A stretch of DNA of 64,000 nt from Sphingomonas sp. PP-CC-1A-547 (GTDB lineage Bacteria; Pseudomonadota; Alphaproteobacteria; Sphingomonadales; Sphingomonadaceae). Both the position numbers and the translations under genes were made by a program. The notes below the pieces were generated by a model. The model had not been told where the DNA came from. It did not search any database and worked only from the letters and a program-made list of their open reading frames with translations. Position 1 is the first letter of the stretch; each line of letters opens with the position of its first letter. The stretch is from contig NZ_RAPZ01000011.1 in assembly GCF_003610375.1 (NCBI RefSeq), positions 248,001-312,000 on the forward strand, read 5' to 3'. Below, piece after piece: positions 8,946 to 19,382 of this stretch.

Positions 8946-11278
8946 GCATCGTCGATACGGTGAAGGAAACCGCGCAGGGCCTGGTGCAGGGCGCGATGAG
9001 CAAGCTGGTGCCGCTGGCGCCCGACAGCTGGGTTCCGGGCGGCGTGCCCGATCCGCTGATCCGCCAGCAGCACGGACTGATCGGCACGTCGGTGTCGCGG
9101 CTCGATGGCCCGCTCAAGGTGCGCGGTGCGGCACCGTTCGCGGCCGAGTTTCCGCTGGAGGGCATGGTCTACGCCGCGCTCGCCTATGCGACGATCCCGC
9201 GCGGGCGGATCGCGGCTATCGATACCGCGGCGGCTGAGGCTGCGCCCGGCGTCGTGGTAGTGATGACGCACCTGAACGCGCCCCGGATGAACCCGCCTGC
9301 AGTGTTCGGCTCTTCGCCCACCGCGGCGGGGCCTGCCGACCTGCCGATCATGCAGGACGACCGCGTCCACTGGAACGGCCAGCCGATCGCGGTAGTGCTC
9401 GCCAAGACGCAGGAGCAGGCCGACCACGCCAAGTCGCTGATCGTCGCGACCTACGCGGCCGAGCCTTCGACCACGTCGCTCGCCGCGGCCAAGGCGGAAG
9501 GCCCCGAGCAGGGCCTGTTCATGGGCCAGCCGTTGCTGAACGAAACCGGCGATGCGGATGCGATGCTGGCGGCGGCGCCGCACAAGGTCGATAACGTCTA
9601 TCGCACGCCGCGCTACAACCACAACGCGATCGAGCCGCATGCCGCGACGATCGCGTGGGTCGGCGACGAATTGGTCGTCCACGACGCGACGCAGCTCGTC
9701 ACCGCGGAGGCGCAGACGATCGCCGACGTGTTCGACCTGAAGGTGGCGCAGGTGCGCGTAACATCGCCGTTCGTCGGCGGTGGGTTCGGCGGGAAGTGCC
9801 TGTGGGATCACCAGATCCTCGGCGCCGCGGCTGCCAAGCTCGCTGGGCGTCCGGTCCGGATCGCGCTGTCGCGCGAGGGCGTGTACCGCGTCGTCGGCGG
9901 GCGGACGCTGACCGAACAGCGGGTCGCGATCGGCGCGGACGCGGATGGCCGCTTCAAGGCACTGGTCCACACCGGCATCGCCGCAATGACGCCGCACAAC
10001 AACATGCCCGAGCCCTTCATCCTCGGCACGCGCGGTGGCTACGCCGCAGACAGCTTCAAACTGTCGGTCGAGACGGTCACGATGAACATGCTCGCCAACA
10101 CCTTCATGCGCGCACCGGGCGAGGCGGTCGGCACGTTCGCGCTGGAATCTGCGATCGACGAGCTGGCGGTCGAACTCGACATGGATCCGATCGCGCTGCG
10201 TATCCGGAACGAGCCGGACAAGGATCCGACCACGGGCTTGCCATTCTCGTCACGTCACATCGTCGAGGCGTGGCGTAGCGGGGCGGAGCAGTTCGGCTGG
10301 GATAAGCGGAGCGCCGAGCCGGGAACGCGTCGCGAAGGCGAGTGGCTGATCGGCATGGGCTGCGCGACCGGGACCTATCCCTATTACCGTATGCCGGGCG
10401 CCGCCGCACGCATCACGCTGCGCCGTGACGGGCATGCCCTCGTCGAGATCGCCGCGCATGAGATGGGCATGGGGACGTCCACGACGACCGCGATGGTTGC
10501 CGCTGATCGCCTCGGACTCCCGCTTGAACGCGTCTCGGTCGGCTATGGCGATTCGATCATTCCCGGCGCGATCCTGGCCGGTGGGTCGCAGCAGACCGCG
10601 GCGATCGGCGCGGCGGTGATCGCCGCGCATCATGCGCTGGTCGCCGAACTGCTGAAACTCGCGGGCAACGATTCGCCGCTCGCGGGCCTGTCGCCGGACG
10701 AGGTCGGAAGCGAGGATGGCGGACTGGCCAAGCTCGACGATCCGTCGCGCCGTGAAAGCTATGTCTCGATCCTCGAACGAGCGCAGCGCGAGAGCGTCGT
10801 CGTCAGCGAAGAGGCGTCGCAGCCGCTCGAACTGATGCACTGGTCGATGCATTCGCACAGCGCGCTGTTCTGCGAGGTGCGGGTCAACGCGGTCACCGGC
10901 GAGACGCGCGTCAGCCGTTTCCTCGGCGCGTTCGATTGCGGTCGTATTCTCAATCCGAAAACGGCGCGCAGCCAGTTCCGCGGCGGGATCGTCATGGGCC
11001 TCGGCATGGCACTGATGGAGGAGACGCAGTTCGATGAGCGCAACGGTCGCATCATGAACCCGAGCCTCGCCGAATATCACGTGCCCGTGCACCTCGACGT
11101 CCCCGAGATCGACGTGATCTGGACCGACATCGCCGACCCGCACACGCCGATGGGCGCGCACGGCGTGGGCGAGATCGGCATCACCGGCGTCGCCGCGGCG
11201 GTAGCGAACGCGATCTACAACGCCACGGGAACGCGCGTGCGCGACCTGCCGATCACGCTGGACAAGGTGCTGATCTGA
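8942..11278 (+). CDS. paoC: Aldehyde oxidoreductase molybdenum-binding subunit (PaoC-like)
   Basis: The 778-residue catalytic subunit of the xanthine-oxidase family would bind the molybdenum cofactor (MCD form in PaoC) and hydroxylate aldehydes to acids. Visible signatures are the N-terminal a/b hammerhead domain (SRLDGPLKVRGAA), the glycine loop SPFVGGGFGGKC, the QQTAAIGAA region, and GAHGVGEIGIT near the C-terminus with the catalytic Glu. About 40 extra N-terminal residues (MSIVDTVKETAQGLVQG...) precede the usual domain start. No XdhC-type maturation factor is in the window, although PaoABC-type enzymes need one (PaoD). Confidence 0.9.
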   Translation: MSIVDTVKETAQGLVQGAMSKLVPLAPDSWVPGGVPDPLIRQQHGLIGTSVSRLDGPLKVRGAAPFAAEFPLEGMVYAALAYATIPRGRIAAIDTAAAEAAPGVVVVMTHLNAPRMNPPAVFGSSPTAAGPADLPIMQDDRVHWNGQPIAVVLAKTQEQADHAKSLIVATYAAEPSTTSLAAAKAEGPEQGLFMGQPLLNETGDADAMLAAAPHKVDNVYRTPRYNHNAIEPHAATIAWVGDELVVHDATQLVTAEAQTIADVFDLKVAQVRVTSPFVGGGFGGKCLWDHQILGAAAAKLAGRPVRIALSREGVYRVVGGRTLTEQRVAIGADADGRFKALVHTGIAAMTPHNNMPEPFILGTRGGYAADSFKLSVETVTMNMLANTFMRAPGEAVGTFALESAIDELAVELDMDPIALRIRNEPDKDPTTGLPFSSRHIVEAWRSGAEQFGWDKRSAEPGTRREGEWLIGMGCATGTYPYYRMPGAAARITLRRDGHALVEIAAHEMGMGTSTTTAMVAADRLGLPLERVSVGYGDSIIPGAILAGGSQQTAAIGAAVIAAHHALVAELLKLAGNDSPLAGLSPDEVGSEDGGLAKLDDPSRRESYVSILERAQRESVVVSEEASQPLELMHWSMHSHSALFCEVRVNAVTGETRVSRFLGAFDCGRILNPKTARSQFRGGIVMGLGMALMEETQFDERNGRIMNPSLAEYHVPVHLDVPEIDVIWTDIADPHTPMGAHGVGEIGITGVAAAVANAIYNATGTRVRDLPITLDKVLI

Positions 11279-11357
11279 TCGGAGAGCGTGACCGGTCGGT
11301 TCCGCGCGGCCTTTACATAAGGCGACGGGCTAGCCGGTCAGGCAGGAAAATTGCGCG

Positions 11358-12497
11358 ATGGCCTTTCGTTTCTTCTCTACGGTCGGCCTCGGTCTGCTGG
11401 CTCTTGCAATGCCCGTCGCGATCGCGGCGAAGGGAGCGCCAGCCAAGCGGCTCGTCCTGATCGATGACGACGTCGTCGGACTGAACGGCGCGCCCGCGTT
11501 GCTGCTTCAGGCACCGGGCGTCGAAGTGCTGGGGATCACCACGACCAGTGGTTCGGTATGGCGCGATACCGCAACGGCCTATGCGCTGCGGACCGTCGAG
11601 ATCCTCGGGCGGACCGACGTGCCGGTGGTGCCGGGCGCGACCTATCCGCTGGTGAACAGCGAGGCGGCGACCAAGCGGTGGGAGGCGCTCTACGGACGGC
11701 TCGAGTTCAAGGGACCTTGGACGGAGCCTGCGTCCGCCGGCGCGGGCCAGTCCACCCCCGGTACGCCGTCGCCTTCGGTCGTGCCCAGCCTGCCGATCGG
11801 CGATCCCGTCACCAAACCGTCCGGCGAGATCGCCGCCGCGTTCCTCGTCCGGATGGTCCGTGCGCACCCGCACCAGATCACGCTGTTCGCCACCGGCCCG
11901 ATGACCAACATCGCGCTCGCGCAAAGCCTCGACCCGAGCTTTGCCGCGAACGTGAAGGAGCTCGTCTACATGGGCGGCAGCCTCAACCCGCAGCAGTCGA
12001 TCGACACGCCGGCAGCTGCAGAGTTCGCGCGCGAATTCGTCAACACGCCGCGCCGCGAGTTCAACATCCGGTGGGATCCGGAGGCGGCGCGGATCATGGC
12101 GCACGGCACGTGGCCGAAGGTGACGATGGTCCCGATCGATCCCTCGACGGGCACGCAGTGGACGCGTGCCTTCCTCGACAGCCTCAAGCCGGCCCACACG
12201 GCGCTCACCGATGCACTACAGACCGGGCTCGAACCGGGGTTTCCGATGTGGGACGAGATCGCGGCGATGGCTTGGCTGGAGCCGGCCATCGTCACGCGCG
12301 CCGAGGCGCTCTACATCGATTTCGACACGAGCCAGACCGCGGGATACGGCGATACCCTGTCGTGGCACGACTCATACCGCCCACATCTCGGCGAACGCGC
12401 GCAGACCGTCGTGCTTCGTGTCGACCGCGATAAGATGGAGGCGGCAATGCGCGCGCTCTACACAAGACCTCTGAAGCGTAGACCGTTATCGCGGTAA
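11358..12497 (+). CDS. Secreted nucleoside hydrolase-like protein
   Basis: A 379-residue protein with a Sec signal peptide (MAFRFFSTVGLGLLALAMPVAIAA) belongs to the inosine-uridine nucleoside hydrolase family, which cleaves the N-glycosidic bond of ribonucleosides with a bound calcium. Family signatures are VEVLGITTTSG, ATGPMTNIALA and a late MWDEIAA. The N-terminal calcium motif, normally DTDxGxDDAxAL, reads IDDDVVGLNGAPALL, so both aspartates of the DD pair appear changed. This may be a secreted subfamily with altered metal binding rather than an inactive enzyme. It stands alone after paoC. Confidence 0.82.
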   Translation: MAFRFFSTVGLGLLALAMPVAIAAKGAPAKRLVLIDDDVVGLNGAPALLLQAPGVEVLGITTTSGSVWRDTATAYALRTVEILGRTDVPVVPGATYPLVNSEAATKRWEALYGRLEFKGPWTEPASAGAGQSTPGTPSPSVVPSLPIGDPVTKPSGEIAAAFLVRMVRAHPHQITLFATGPMTNIALAQSLDPSFAANVKELVYMGGSLNPQQSIDTPAAAEFAREFVNTPRREFNIRWDPEAARIMAHGTWPKVTMVPIDPSTGTQWTRAFLDSLKPAHTALTDALQTGLEPGFPMWDEIAAMAWLEPAIVTRAEALYIDFDTSQTAGYGDTLSWHDSYRPHLGERAQTVVLRVDRDKMEAAMRALYTRPLKRRPLSR

Positions 12498-12594
12498 AGC
12501 CGTCCACCCGATAAGGACATTCGCTCCCTAAGGCGGCTCCCGTACGGACATACGTAACCATCGACGCCCTGAGCCAGAAATCCGCGTGCAGGAC

Positions 12595-13164
12595 TCAGTC
12601 TTGGGATGCCCGCCACCGGCGCACGGCCTCCTCATACGCCTGCTTTTGCCCGCGCAGCGCGTCCTCCGCAGCCTCCATCCTAGAGGAGCGAGCCTGCTCC
12701 AAAGCGCGACGATCCTGCGCAAGCGCAGCCTCCCGTTCGGCGAGATCTTTCTTCTTCCGGTTAAAGTCTGCTCGTAACGACGTCAAAGCCTCCTCAGCCG
12801 CATCAAGCTCGTCGCGTTTCGGCCTTGGCTTGGGTTTGGCTTGAGGTTTCGCTCGTGGTTTCGCGGTAGGTTTCGGATCGGCATCCGCATCGGCATCGCG
12901 CGGCGCGGCAGGCGCCCGCTGTTCGGGCAGTGCCGCAATCTGTTCCGCCGTCGTCCCACGCGAGTGCTTCACGACCGTACCAGGGGAGGCCAGCGGTTCC
13001 GCTATCAACGCCGGATCCGTGACTTGCTCGGCAATGCCCCGCGCGAACAAGTCGCGGTCGCTGCCCCACGCCGCCAGTGCCGCCTTCTGGCTCGGCGCAG
13101 CGACATACGCATCGTAGAAACCCGCTACGGTCCGGTACACCTTCAACTTTTGGACACGCGCCAT
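12595..13164 (-). CDS. TolA-like Lys/Pro/Ala-rich conserved protein
   Basis: This protein of 189 residues starts MARVQKLKVYRTV. The N-terminal 75 residues are a conserved globular module (FYDAYVAAPSQKAALAAWG, DLFARGIAEQVTDP) seen in sphingomonads and often labelled cell-envelope biogenesis TolA. It is followed by a basic PKPTAKPRAKPQAKPKPRPK low-complexity tract and a C-terminal coiled-coil-like segment rich in Ala, Glu and Arg. No signal peptide or membrane helix is visible, so a true TolA role is doubtful. The start at 13164 is chosen over upstream codons because the conserved module begins there. Function is unknown. Confidence 0.7.
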   Translation of the reverse strand: MARVQKLKVYRTVAGFYDAYVAAPSQKAALAAWGSDRDLFARGIAEQVTDPALIAEPLASPGTVVKHSRGTTAEQIAALPEQRAPAAPRDADADADPKPTAKPRAKPQAKPKPRPKRDELDAAEEALTSLRADFNRKKKDLAEREAALAQDRRALEQARSSRMEAAEDALRGQKQAYEEAVRRWRASQD

Positions 13165-13263
13165 GCCAACCGATAGCGCGGCGTGCCGCTCTGCGGAAGT
13201 TGTCTGACGCAGGCCACTCGCCGATGCGACCAATCGGTGCCGGTATCTAACGCTATAAGAAAA

Positions 13264-13339
<76 letters not shown>

Positions 13340-13496
13340 ATTCCGGGGCGGTTTTGAGTGGCGCCCTGGTGTGGCGCCCCGCTGCTGGAGGCGCGCTGTT
13401 AGCAGACTCATCGGGGGCCGCAACCCCCTTTTCGTCGATCCGAGTCCGTTTTGGTCGATCAGGTCGATTTTTTGCGAAATAACTCGGTTTTTCGCC

Positions 13497-14603
13497 CTAC
13501 CAGCCGACCGTCTTGCGGTTCTGGCGGTCGATCGACATCAAAATGCCGAGGCACAGCAGCACCGTCATCTGCGCCGAGCTGCCGAAGCTCACCAGCGGCA
13601 GCGGGATCCCGACGACGGGGGCGAGGCCCATCACCATCATCAGGTTGATCGCGACGTAGAAGAAGATCGTCGTCGACAGCCCGGCAGCAGTGAGGCGGCC
13701 GAAGCGGGTCTGCGCGCGCTGGCCGACCTCGATGCCCCAGCGGATCACTAGCAGGAAGGCGAGGATCAGCAGGCAGCCGCCGACCAGGCCCCATTCCTCC
13801 GCCATTGTCGCGAAGACGAAATCGGTATGCCCCTCGGGGAGGTAGTCGAGGTGGCTCTGCGTGCCCTGGAGGAAGCCCTTGCCCCAGATCCCGCCCGAGC
13901 CGATCGCGATCTTCGACTGGCTGATGTGATAGCCGGTCCCGAGCGGGTCGCTCTCGGGATCGAGGAAGATCAGGATGCGGTTGCGCTGGTAGTCGTGCAG
14001 CGCGAAGTTGATCGCGAGCGGGATCGCCACTGCGGCGGTGATCGCGCCGCCGACGAACAGGCGTAGCGGGATCCCCGCGAGGAACATGACCGTCGCGCCG
14101 CCCGCGCAGATCATCAGCGCGGTACCGAGATCGGGCTGCTTCATCACGATCGCTGCGGGGACGCCGATCAGTAGTGCCGCGGGCCAGACCGCGCTGAACC
14201 GTCGCGTCTCGCCGGGCGGGAGCATGTCGTAGAATTTGGCGCAGGCGAGCACGATCGCCGGCTTCATGAATTCGGACGGTTGCAGGCGGATGAAACCGAG
14301 GTCGAGCCAGCGCTGCGATCCGCCCGAGACCTTGCCGAGGATCTCTACCGCGACCAGCGACACGACGATCAACGCATAGGCCGGCAGCGAGCCCGCCTTC
14401 CACGTCCGCTCGGGGACGTAGGACAAGGCGATCGCACCGGCGAGCAGGACGAAGAAGCGGATGCCCTGCGACAGCGCCCAGGGCTTGAGCGAGCCGCCGG
14501 CCGCGGAATACAGCACGACTTGGCCAAAACAGCCGATCGCGACCACCAACAGGAGGACACGCCACGGCAGCTTGGCAAGCGGTTCGGGGACGATACGGTT
14601 CAT
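13497..14603 (-). CDS. rodA: Rod-shape determining peptidoglycan glycosyltransferase RodA
   Basis: This SEDS-family membrane protein polymerises lipid II during lateral wall growth together with PBP2. The predicted product has about 368 residues and roughly ten membrane helices. Signatures include GSQRWLDLG...LQPSEFMKP, KQPDLGTALM and PEGHTDFVFA, with the SEDS catalytic Asp region, and the closing PLVSFGSSAQM. The ATG at 14603 is preferred; a TTG further upstream would overlap mrdA. It is the last gene of the mreB-mreC-mreD-mrdA-rodA operon, 19 nt after mrdA. Confidence 0.95.
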   Translation of the reverse strand: MNRIVPEPLAKLPWRVLLLVVAIGCFGQVVLYSAAGGSLKPWALSQGIRFFVLLAGAIALSYVPERTWKAGSLPAYALIVVSLVAVEILGKVSGGSQRWLDLGFIRLQPSEFMKPAIVLACAKFYDMLPPGETRRFSAVWPAALLIGVPAAIVMKQPDLGTALMICAGGATVMFLAGIPLRLFVGGAITAAVAIPLAINFALHDYQRNRILIFLDPESDPLGTGYHISQSKIAIGSGGIWGKGFLQGTQSHLDYLPEGHTDFVFATMAEEWGLVGGCLLILAFLLVIRWGIEVGQRAQTRFGRLTAAGLSTTIFFYVAINLMMVMGLAPVVGIPLPLVSFGSSAQMTVLLCLGILMSIDRQNRKTVGW

Positions 14604-14622
14604 GGGCGGCGCTCGGCTGAGG

Positions 14623-16695
14623 TCATTGCTGGCGGTCCCGTGAGTCGTCTTCTGCAACGGTTGCGCCCGGTGCCGTCAGCGCTTCCTGCGTCGCGTTGGC
14701 CATGTCGGTGGCGTTTTCGACCGCGGGGGCGTCGCTGGGCACGATCGCGTCGGTCTTGGTGGCGATCGCCGCCGGGGGAGCGGACTGCGCCTTGCGGTAG
14801 GTCTCCGCGGTCGCCGCCATGCGCGTGCGGATGTCGCCGCCCCAGGTCGGTTCGACCTCGGCGAGCGACTTCAACGCGCGCTCGCGGTCGAGCATGTAGG
14901 TCATGATGTCGCGGCCGATCATCGGCGTGTCGAGATTGCGCACGGTGTGGCCGTTATGCTCGAGCACGACTGCGAGGGCGTAGCGCGGGTTGTCGGCGGG
15001 CGCGAAACCGATGAACAGCGCGTGGTCGCGCATCTTGAACGGCAGCTGCCCGTTCTTGAGCACGCCCGAGCGCCGTTCGGCCATCGTGATGCGGCGGACC
15101 TGCGCGGTGCCGGTCTTGCCCGCGATCGCGACGCCGGGGATCAGCAGTTTCGCTGCGCCGCCGGTGCCGCCCTGGTTGATCACCCCGAACATCGCATCAC
15201 GGACGCGCGCGAGATGCTCGGAATCGATCGCGAGGGCAGGGGAGTCGCGGTGGACGTGACTGGCGAGGATGCTCGGCTGCAATGCGCGCCCGGACGCGAT
15301 CCGCGCCGCCATCACCGCGAGTTGCAACGGATTCGCCAGCACATAGCCCTGGCCGATCGACGCGTTCAGCGAATCCGCGACGGTCCAGTCGTGCTTGTAC
15401 TTCTTCAGCTTCCACGCCGGATCGGGCACCGTGCCGTAGCGTTGCGTCGAGAAGGGCAGGTCGAACTTCTGCCCCATCCCCAGCGTCCGCGCGATCGGCG
15501 CGATCGCGTTGTAGCCGACCCGCCGCGCCATCTCGTAGAAATAGATGTCGCAGCTCTGCATGATCGCGTTCTTGAGATCGAGCGGACCGTGACCGCTTTT
15601 CTTGTGACAATGGAACACGCTGGTCCCGAGCCGCATCGCGCCTGAACAATTGACGCGCGTCGACGGATCGACGCCCGCATTCATCAGCGCGAGGCCGTTC
15701 ATCGGCTTCACCGTCGAGCCCGGCGGATACAGCCCCTGCGTGACCTTGTTCATCAGCGGCACGTGATCGTCGTCGCTCAGCATCTGCCATTCGAGATGAC
15801 TGATCCCGTCCGAAAAGCTGTTTGGATCGTACGCCGGCATCGACACCATCGCGAGCATCTCGCCGGTGCGGGTGTCGAGCACGACGACCGATCCGGAGTT
15901 CGTGCCGAGCCGCCGCGCCGCGTATTCCTGAAGCCCCACGTCGATCGTCAGCCGTGCGGTCTTGCCGGGGACGTCGGGCTTGGTCGCGAGTTCGGCGACC
16001 AGCTTGCCGCGCGCGGTGACCTCGACGCGCTTGGCGCCGGCGACGCCGCGGAGTTCGGTCTCGAGCATCTTCTCGAGCCCGTCCTTGCCAAGCTTGAAGC
16101 CGGGGGTGACGAGCAGCGGGTCGTGCGTCTTCTTGTACTGTTCGGCATTGGGCACGCCGACATACCCGGTCAGGTGCGCAACCGCAGCCCCTGCCGGATA
16201 GCTGCGCGCGAACCCCCGCGTGGGCGCGACGCCCGGCAGTTCGGGCAACCGCACGCTGACCGCGGCGAACCGCTCCCAGTCGAGATTTTCCGCGACCTGG
16301 ACGGGCTGGAACCCCGCGGCATGTTCGAGATCGATCGCGATCCGCTCGACTTCCTCGGTCGGCAACTGGAGGATGCGCCCGAGCAGCGGCAGCACGCGCT
16401 CCTTGTCGCGGAGGCGGTCGGGGATGATGTCGACGCGGAAGTCGGTGCGGTTGTTGGCGATCGGCACGCCGTGGCGATCAACGATCCAGCCCCGGCGCGG
16501 TGGCAACAGCGTCATGTTGACGCGGTTGCTCTCGGACATTTGCGTATAGCGTTCGTTCTGCGCGACCGACAGCCACGCCATCCGTCCGGCGAGCAGCAGC
16601 CCGACGCCGCCTTGCGCCGCGCCCAGCATCCAGGCGCGCCGCGAGAAGCTGTACGCCTGCGACATCTCGGTGACGATCCGCGGGGTATTCCTCAT
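14623..16695 (-). CDS. mrdA: Penicillin-binding protein 2
   Basis: The 690-residue class B PBP is the transpeptidase partner of RodA in the elongasome. It has a short N-terminal cytoplasmic tail, a membrane anchor at about residues 18-38, a dimerisation domain (LLPPRRGWIVDRHG), and the transpeptidase domain. The catalytic SxxK is in PPGSTVKPMN, the second motif is MQSCDIYFYE, and the KTG box is IAGKTGTAQV. A C-terminal extension of about 80 Ala/Thr-rich residues follows the domain and is probably disordered. Its start overlaps the mreD stop by 4 nt (ATGA), indicating coupling. Confidence 0.96.
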   Translation of the reverse strand: MRNTPRIVTEMSQAYSFSRRAWMLGAAQGGVGLLLAGRMAWLSVAQNERYTQMSESNRVNMTLLPPRRGWIVDRHGVPIANNRTDFRVDIIPDRLRDKERVLPLLGRILQLPTEEVERIAIDLEHAAGFQPVQVAENLDWERFAAVSVRLPELPGVAPTRGFARSYPAGAAVAHLTGYVGVPNAEQYKKTHDPLLVTPGFKLGKDGLEKMLETELRGVAGAKRVEVTARGKLVAELATKPDVPGKTARLTIDVGLQEYAARRLGTNSGSVVVLDTRTGEMLAMVSMPAYDPNSFSDGISHLEWQMLSDDDHVPLMNKVTQGLYPPGSTVKPMNGLALMNAGVDPSTRVNCSGAMRLGTSVFHCHKKSGHGPLDLKNAIMQSCDIYFYEMARRVGYNAIAPIARTLGMGQKFDLPFSTQRYGTVPDPAWKLKKYKHDWTVADSLNASIGQGYVLANPLQLAVMAARIASGRALQPSILASHVHRDSPALAIDSEHLARVRDAMFGVINQGGTGGAAKLLIPGVAIAGKTGTAQVRRITMAERRSGVLKNGQLPFKMRDHALFIGFAPADNPRYALAVVLEHNGHTVRNLDTPMIGRDIMTYMLDRERALKSLAEVEPTWGGDIRTRMAATAETYRKAQSAPPAAIATKTDAIVPSDAPAVENATDMANATQEALTAPGATVAEDDSRDRQQ

Positions 16696-17222
16696 TCGGC
16701 GCCGCGCTTGTTCTGGATCGCCGCGACGATGCGGGCCGCCAGCGGGAACATGAGGATCGTGACCGCGATCTGCGCGATCAGGATGGTGTCGACATGCGCG
16801 CCGACCGGCACCGCGATGAAGCGCCCGACCAGGATGCACGCGGCGATCAGCCCGCCGGCGATCAGCCAGTCCTGCCAATAGTCGCGAAACGCCAGGCGCT
16901 GCTCGATCATGTCGATCGCGACGAACGCGAGCGACCACATGAGCACCGCGCTACCGAGCGGCTGGCCGCTGACGAGGTCGTCGAAGAAGCCGAGCGGCGC
17001 CGCGGCCCAGGGCTTGAACGCGAACCGTGCGAGCAGGCGCCACGCGAGCAGCATGACGAACCCGAATGGGGGGAGGAGGGGAATCGTCGCGACGACCGGG
17101 ATGATCGTGATCAGCGATCCCGCCATCACGGTTGCCCAAGGGATCGCACGCGACCGGCCCGCCGGGATCTTGGTCTCGAACGGCTTGTAGTCGACGCTAT
17201 CGACGACGCGAGCGCGACTCAT
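16692..17222 (-). CDS. mreD: Rod-shape determining protein MreD
   Basis: This 176-residue inner-membrane protein has about five hydrophobic segments and a basic N-terminal tail. Its identity rests on size, hydrophobic profile and position between mreC and mrdA. The motif LGFFDDLVSGQPLGSAVLMW matches the best conserved MreD segment. It joins MreC and MreB in positioning wall synthesis. It overlaps both neighbours by 4 nt. Confidence 0.92.
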   Translation of the reverse strand: MSRARVVDSVDYKPFETKIPAGRSRAIPWATVMAGSLITIIPVVATIPLLPPFGFVMLLAWRLLARFAFKPWAAAPLGFFDDLVSGQPLGSAVLMWSLAFVAIDMIEQRLAFRDYWQDWLIAGGLIAACILVGRFIAVPVGAHVDTILIAQIAVTILMFPLAARIVAAIQNKRGAE

Positions 17223-18091
17223 TGCTGCGCTACCGGGCGAGGCGGGGGCACGGGCATGAACATCCGCTCGACCAGCGCGAAGTCGAGCGTATCGGGATCG
17301 GCGAACGCGCGCGCCATTACCGAGTCCGAGCCCGCCTTGGTCACGCGCGCCACGGGCACGCCGGGCGCGTAGATCCCGCCGGTGCCGGTCGTCACGAACA
17401 GGTCGCCCGCGTTGAAGCGCACGTTGGTGGCATTGACCGAGCGGATGTCGATCATACCGTCGCCGCGCCCCGCCGCGATCGCCGGCATGCCGTCACGCGT
17501 GCGGCGGACGGGGACGATGCTGTCTCCGTCGCTGAGCAAAAGAATGCGCGCCGCGTTGGGTCCGGTCTCGACCACGCGACCGATCAGGCCGTCGGGGCCG
17601 CGCACCGGCATGCCGGGCAGCACGCCGTTCCAGCGACCCGCGTTGAGCAACGCATAGCGCCGCCCGCTCGACGCGCTCGAACTCACCAGCCGCGCGGTCA
17701 CGACAGGCACAGTCGAGCGTTCGCGGATCGCGAGCAGGCTGCGCAACCGGCGATTGTCATAGGCGATCGTCCGCGCGCGCATCAGCAGCGAGCGCGTCCG
17801 CTCGCGGTCCGCCCGCAGCGCGACGTTCTCCTGCTTCACGAAGAAGTAGTTGCCGATCGCATCGGGAATGCCCGAGATCGAAGACCCGACCGTGGCGAGC
17901 CCGGTCGACACCGGCGTCGTCACCCCCGCGACGCCCATCCGCAGCGCGGAAAAGGCGGGCGGATTGAACGTCGACGCGACGAGCAGCACCAGGCCCACCA
18001 CCGCACCAGCGACGGCGAGCACATAGCCCATGAACACACCATATTGCCGACGCCGGGAAAACCCCGTGCGCCGGTCGCGGGCTGGCGCCAT
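17219..18091 (-). CDS. mreC: Rod-shape determining protein MreC
   Basis: The 290-residue bitopic membrane protein has a basic N-terminus, one membrane helix (GVFMGYVLAVAGAVVGLVLL), a coiled-coil stretch and a periplasmic beta-domain (RYALLNAGRWNGVLPGMPV, GLIGRVVE, DLFVTTGTGGIYAPGVPVA) typical of MreC. The ATG at 18091 follows AGGGGGACAGG; a start 18 codons further upstream is possible. It links cytoplasmic MreB to the periplasmic wall enzymes. It lies 106 nt after mreB. Confidence 0.94.
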   Translation of the reverse strand: MAPARDRRTGFSRRRQYGVFMGYVLAVAGAVVGLVLLVASTFNPPAFSALRMGVAGVTTPVSTGLATVGSSISGIPDAIGNYFFVKQENVALRADRERTRSLLMRARTIAYDNRRLRSLLAIRERSTVPVVTARLVSSSASSGRRYALLNAGRWNGVLPGMPVRGPDGLIGRVVETGPNAARILLLSDGDSIVPVRRTRDGMPAIAAGRGDGMIDIRSVNATNVRFNAGDLFVTTGTGGIYAPGVPVARVTKAGSDSVMARAFADPDTLDFALVERMFMPVPPPRPVAQQ

Positions 18092-18197
18092 GCGCCTGTC
18101 CCCCTGTCTCGGGCGCCGCCGAAGCATGGAGGCCAGAACCTCCACGACTCGGACGACGCGATTTCGTGTCCGCGTGTCTTAAAGCAAAAACAAACCC

Positions 18198-19241
<1,044 letters not shown>

Positions 19242-19382
19242 TCAATCAGGGTCCCGTAATCCTTGGCCGCCGGACGGGCAGCCCATCGCACAAAAATCTC
19301 GCGTGGCCCGCCGGTGTTTAACTCACCGGGTGCTTGCGTTTGCGGGTCGCGGGATGCCGTCGCTTGGTCTAGACGCAAACCC

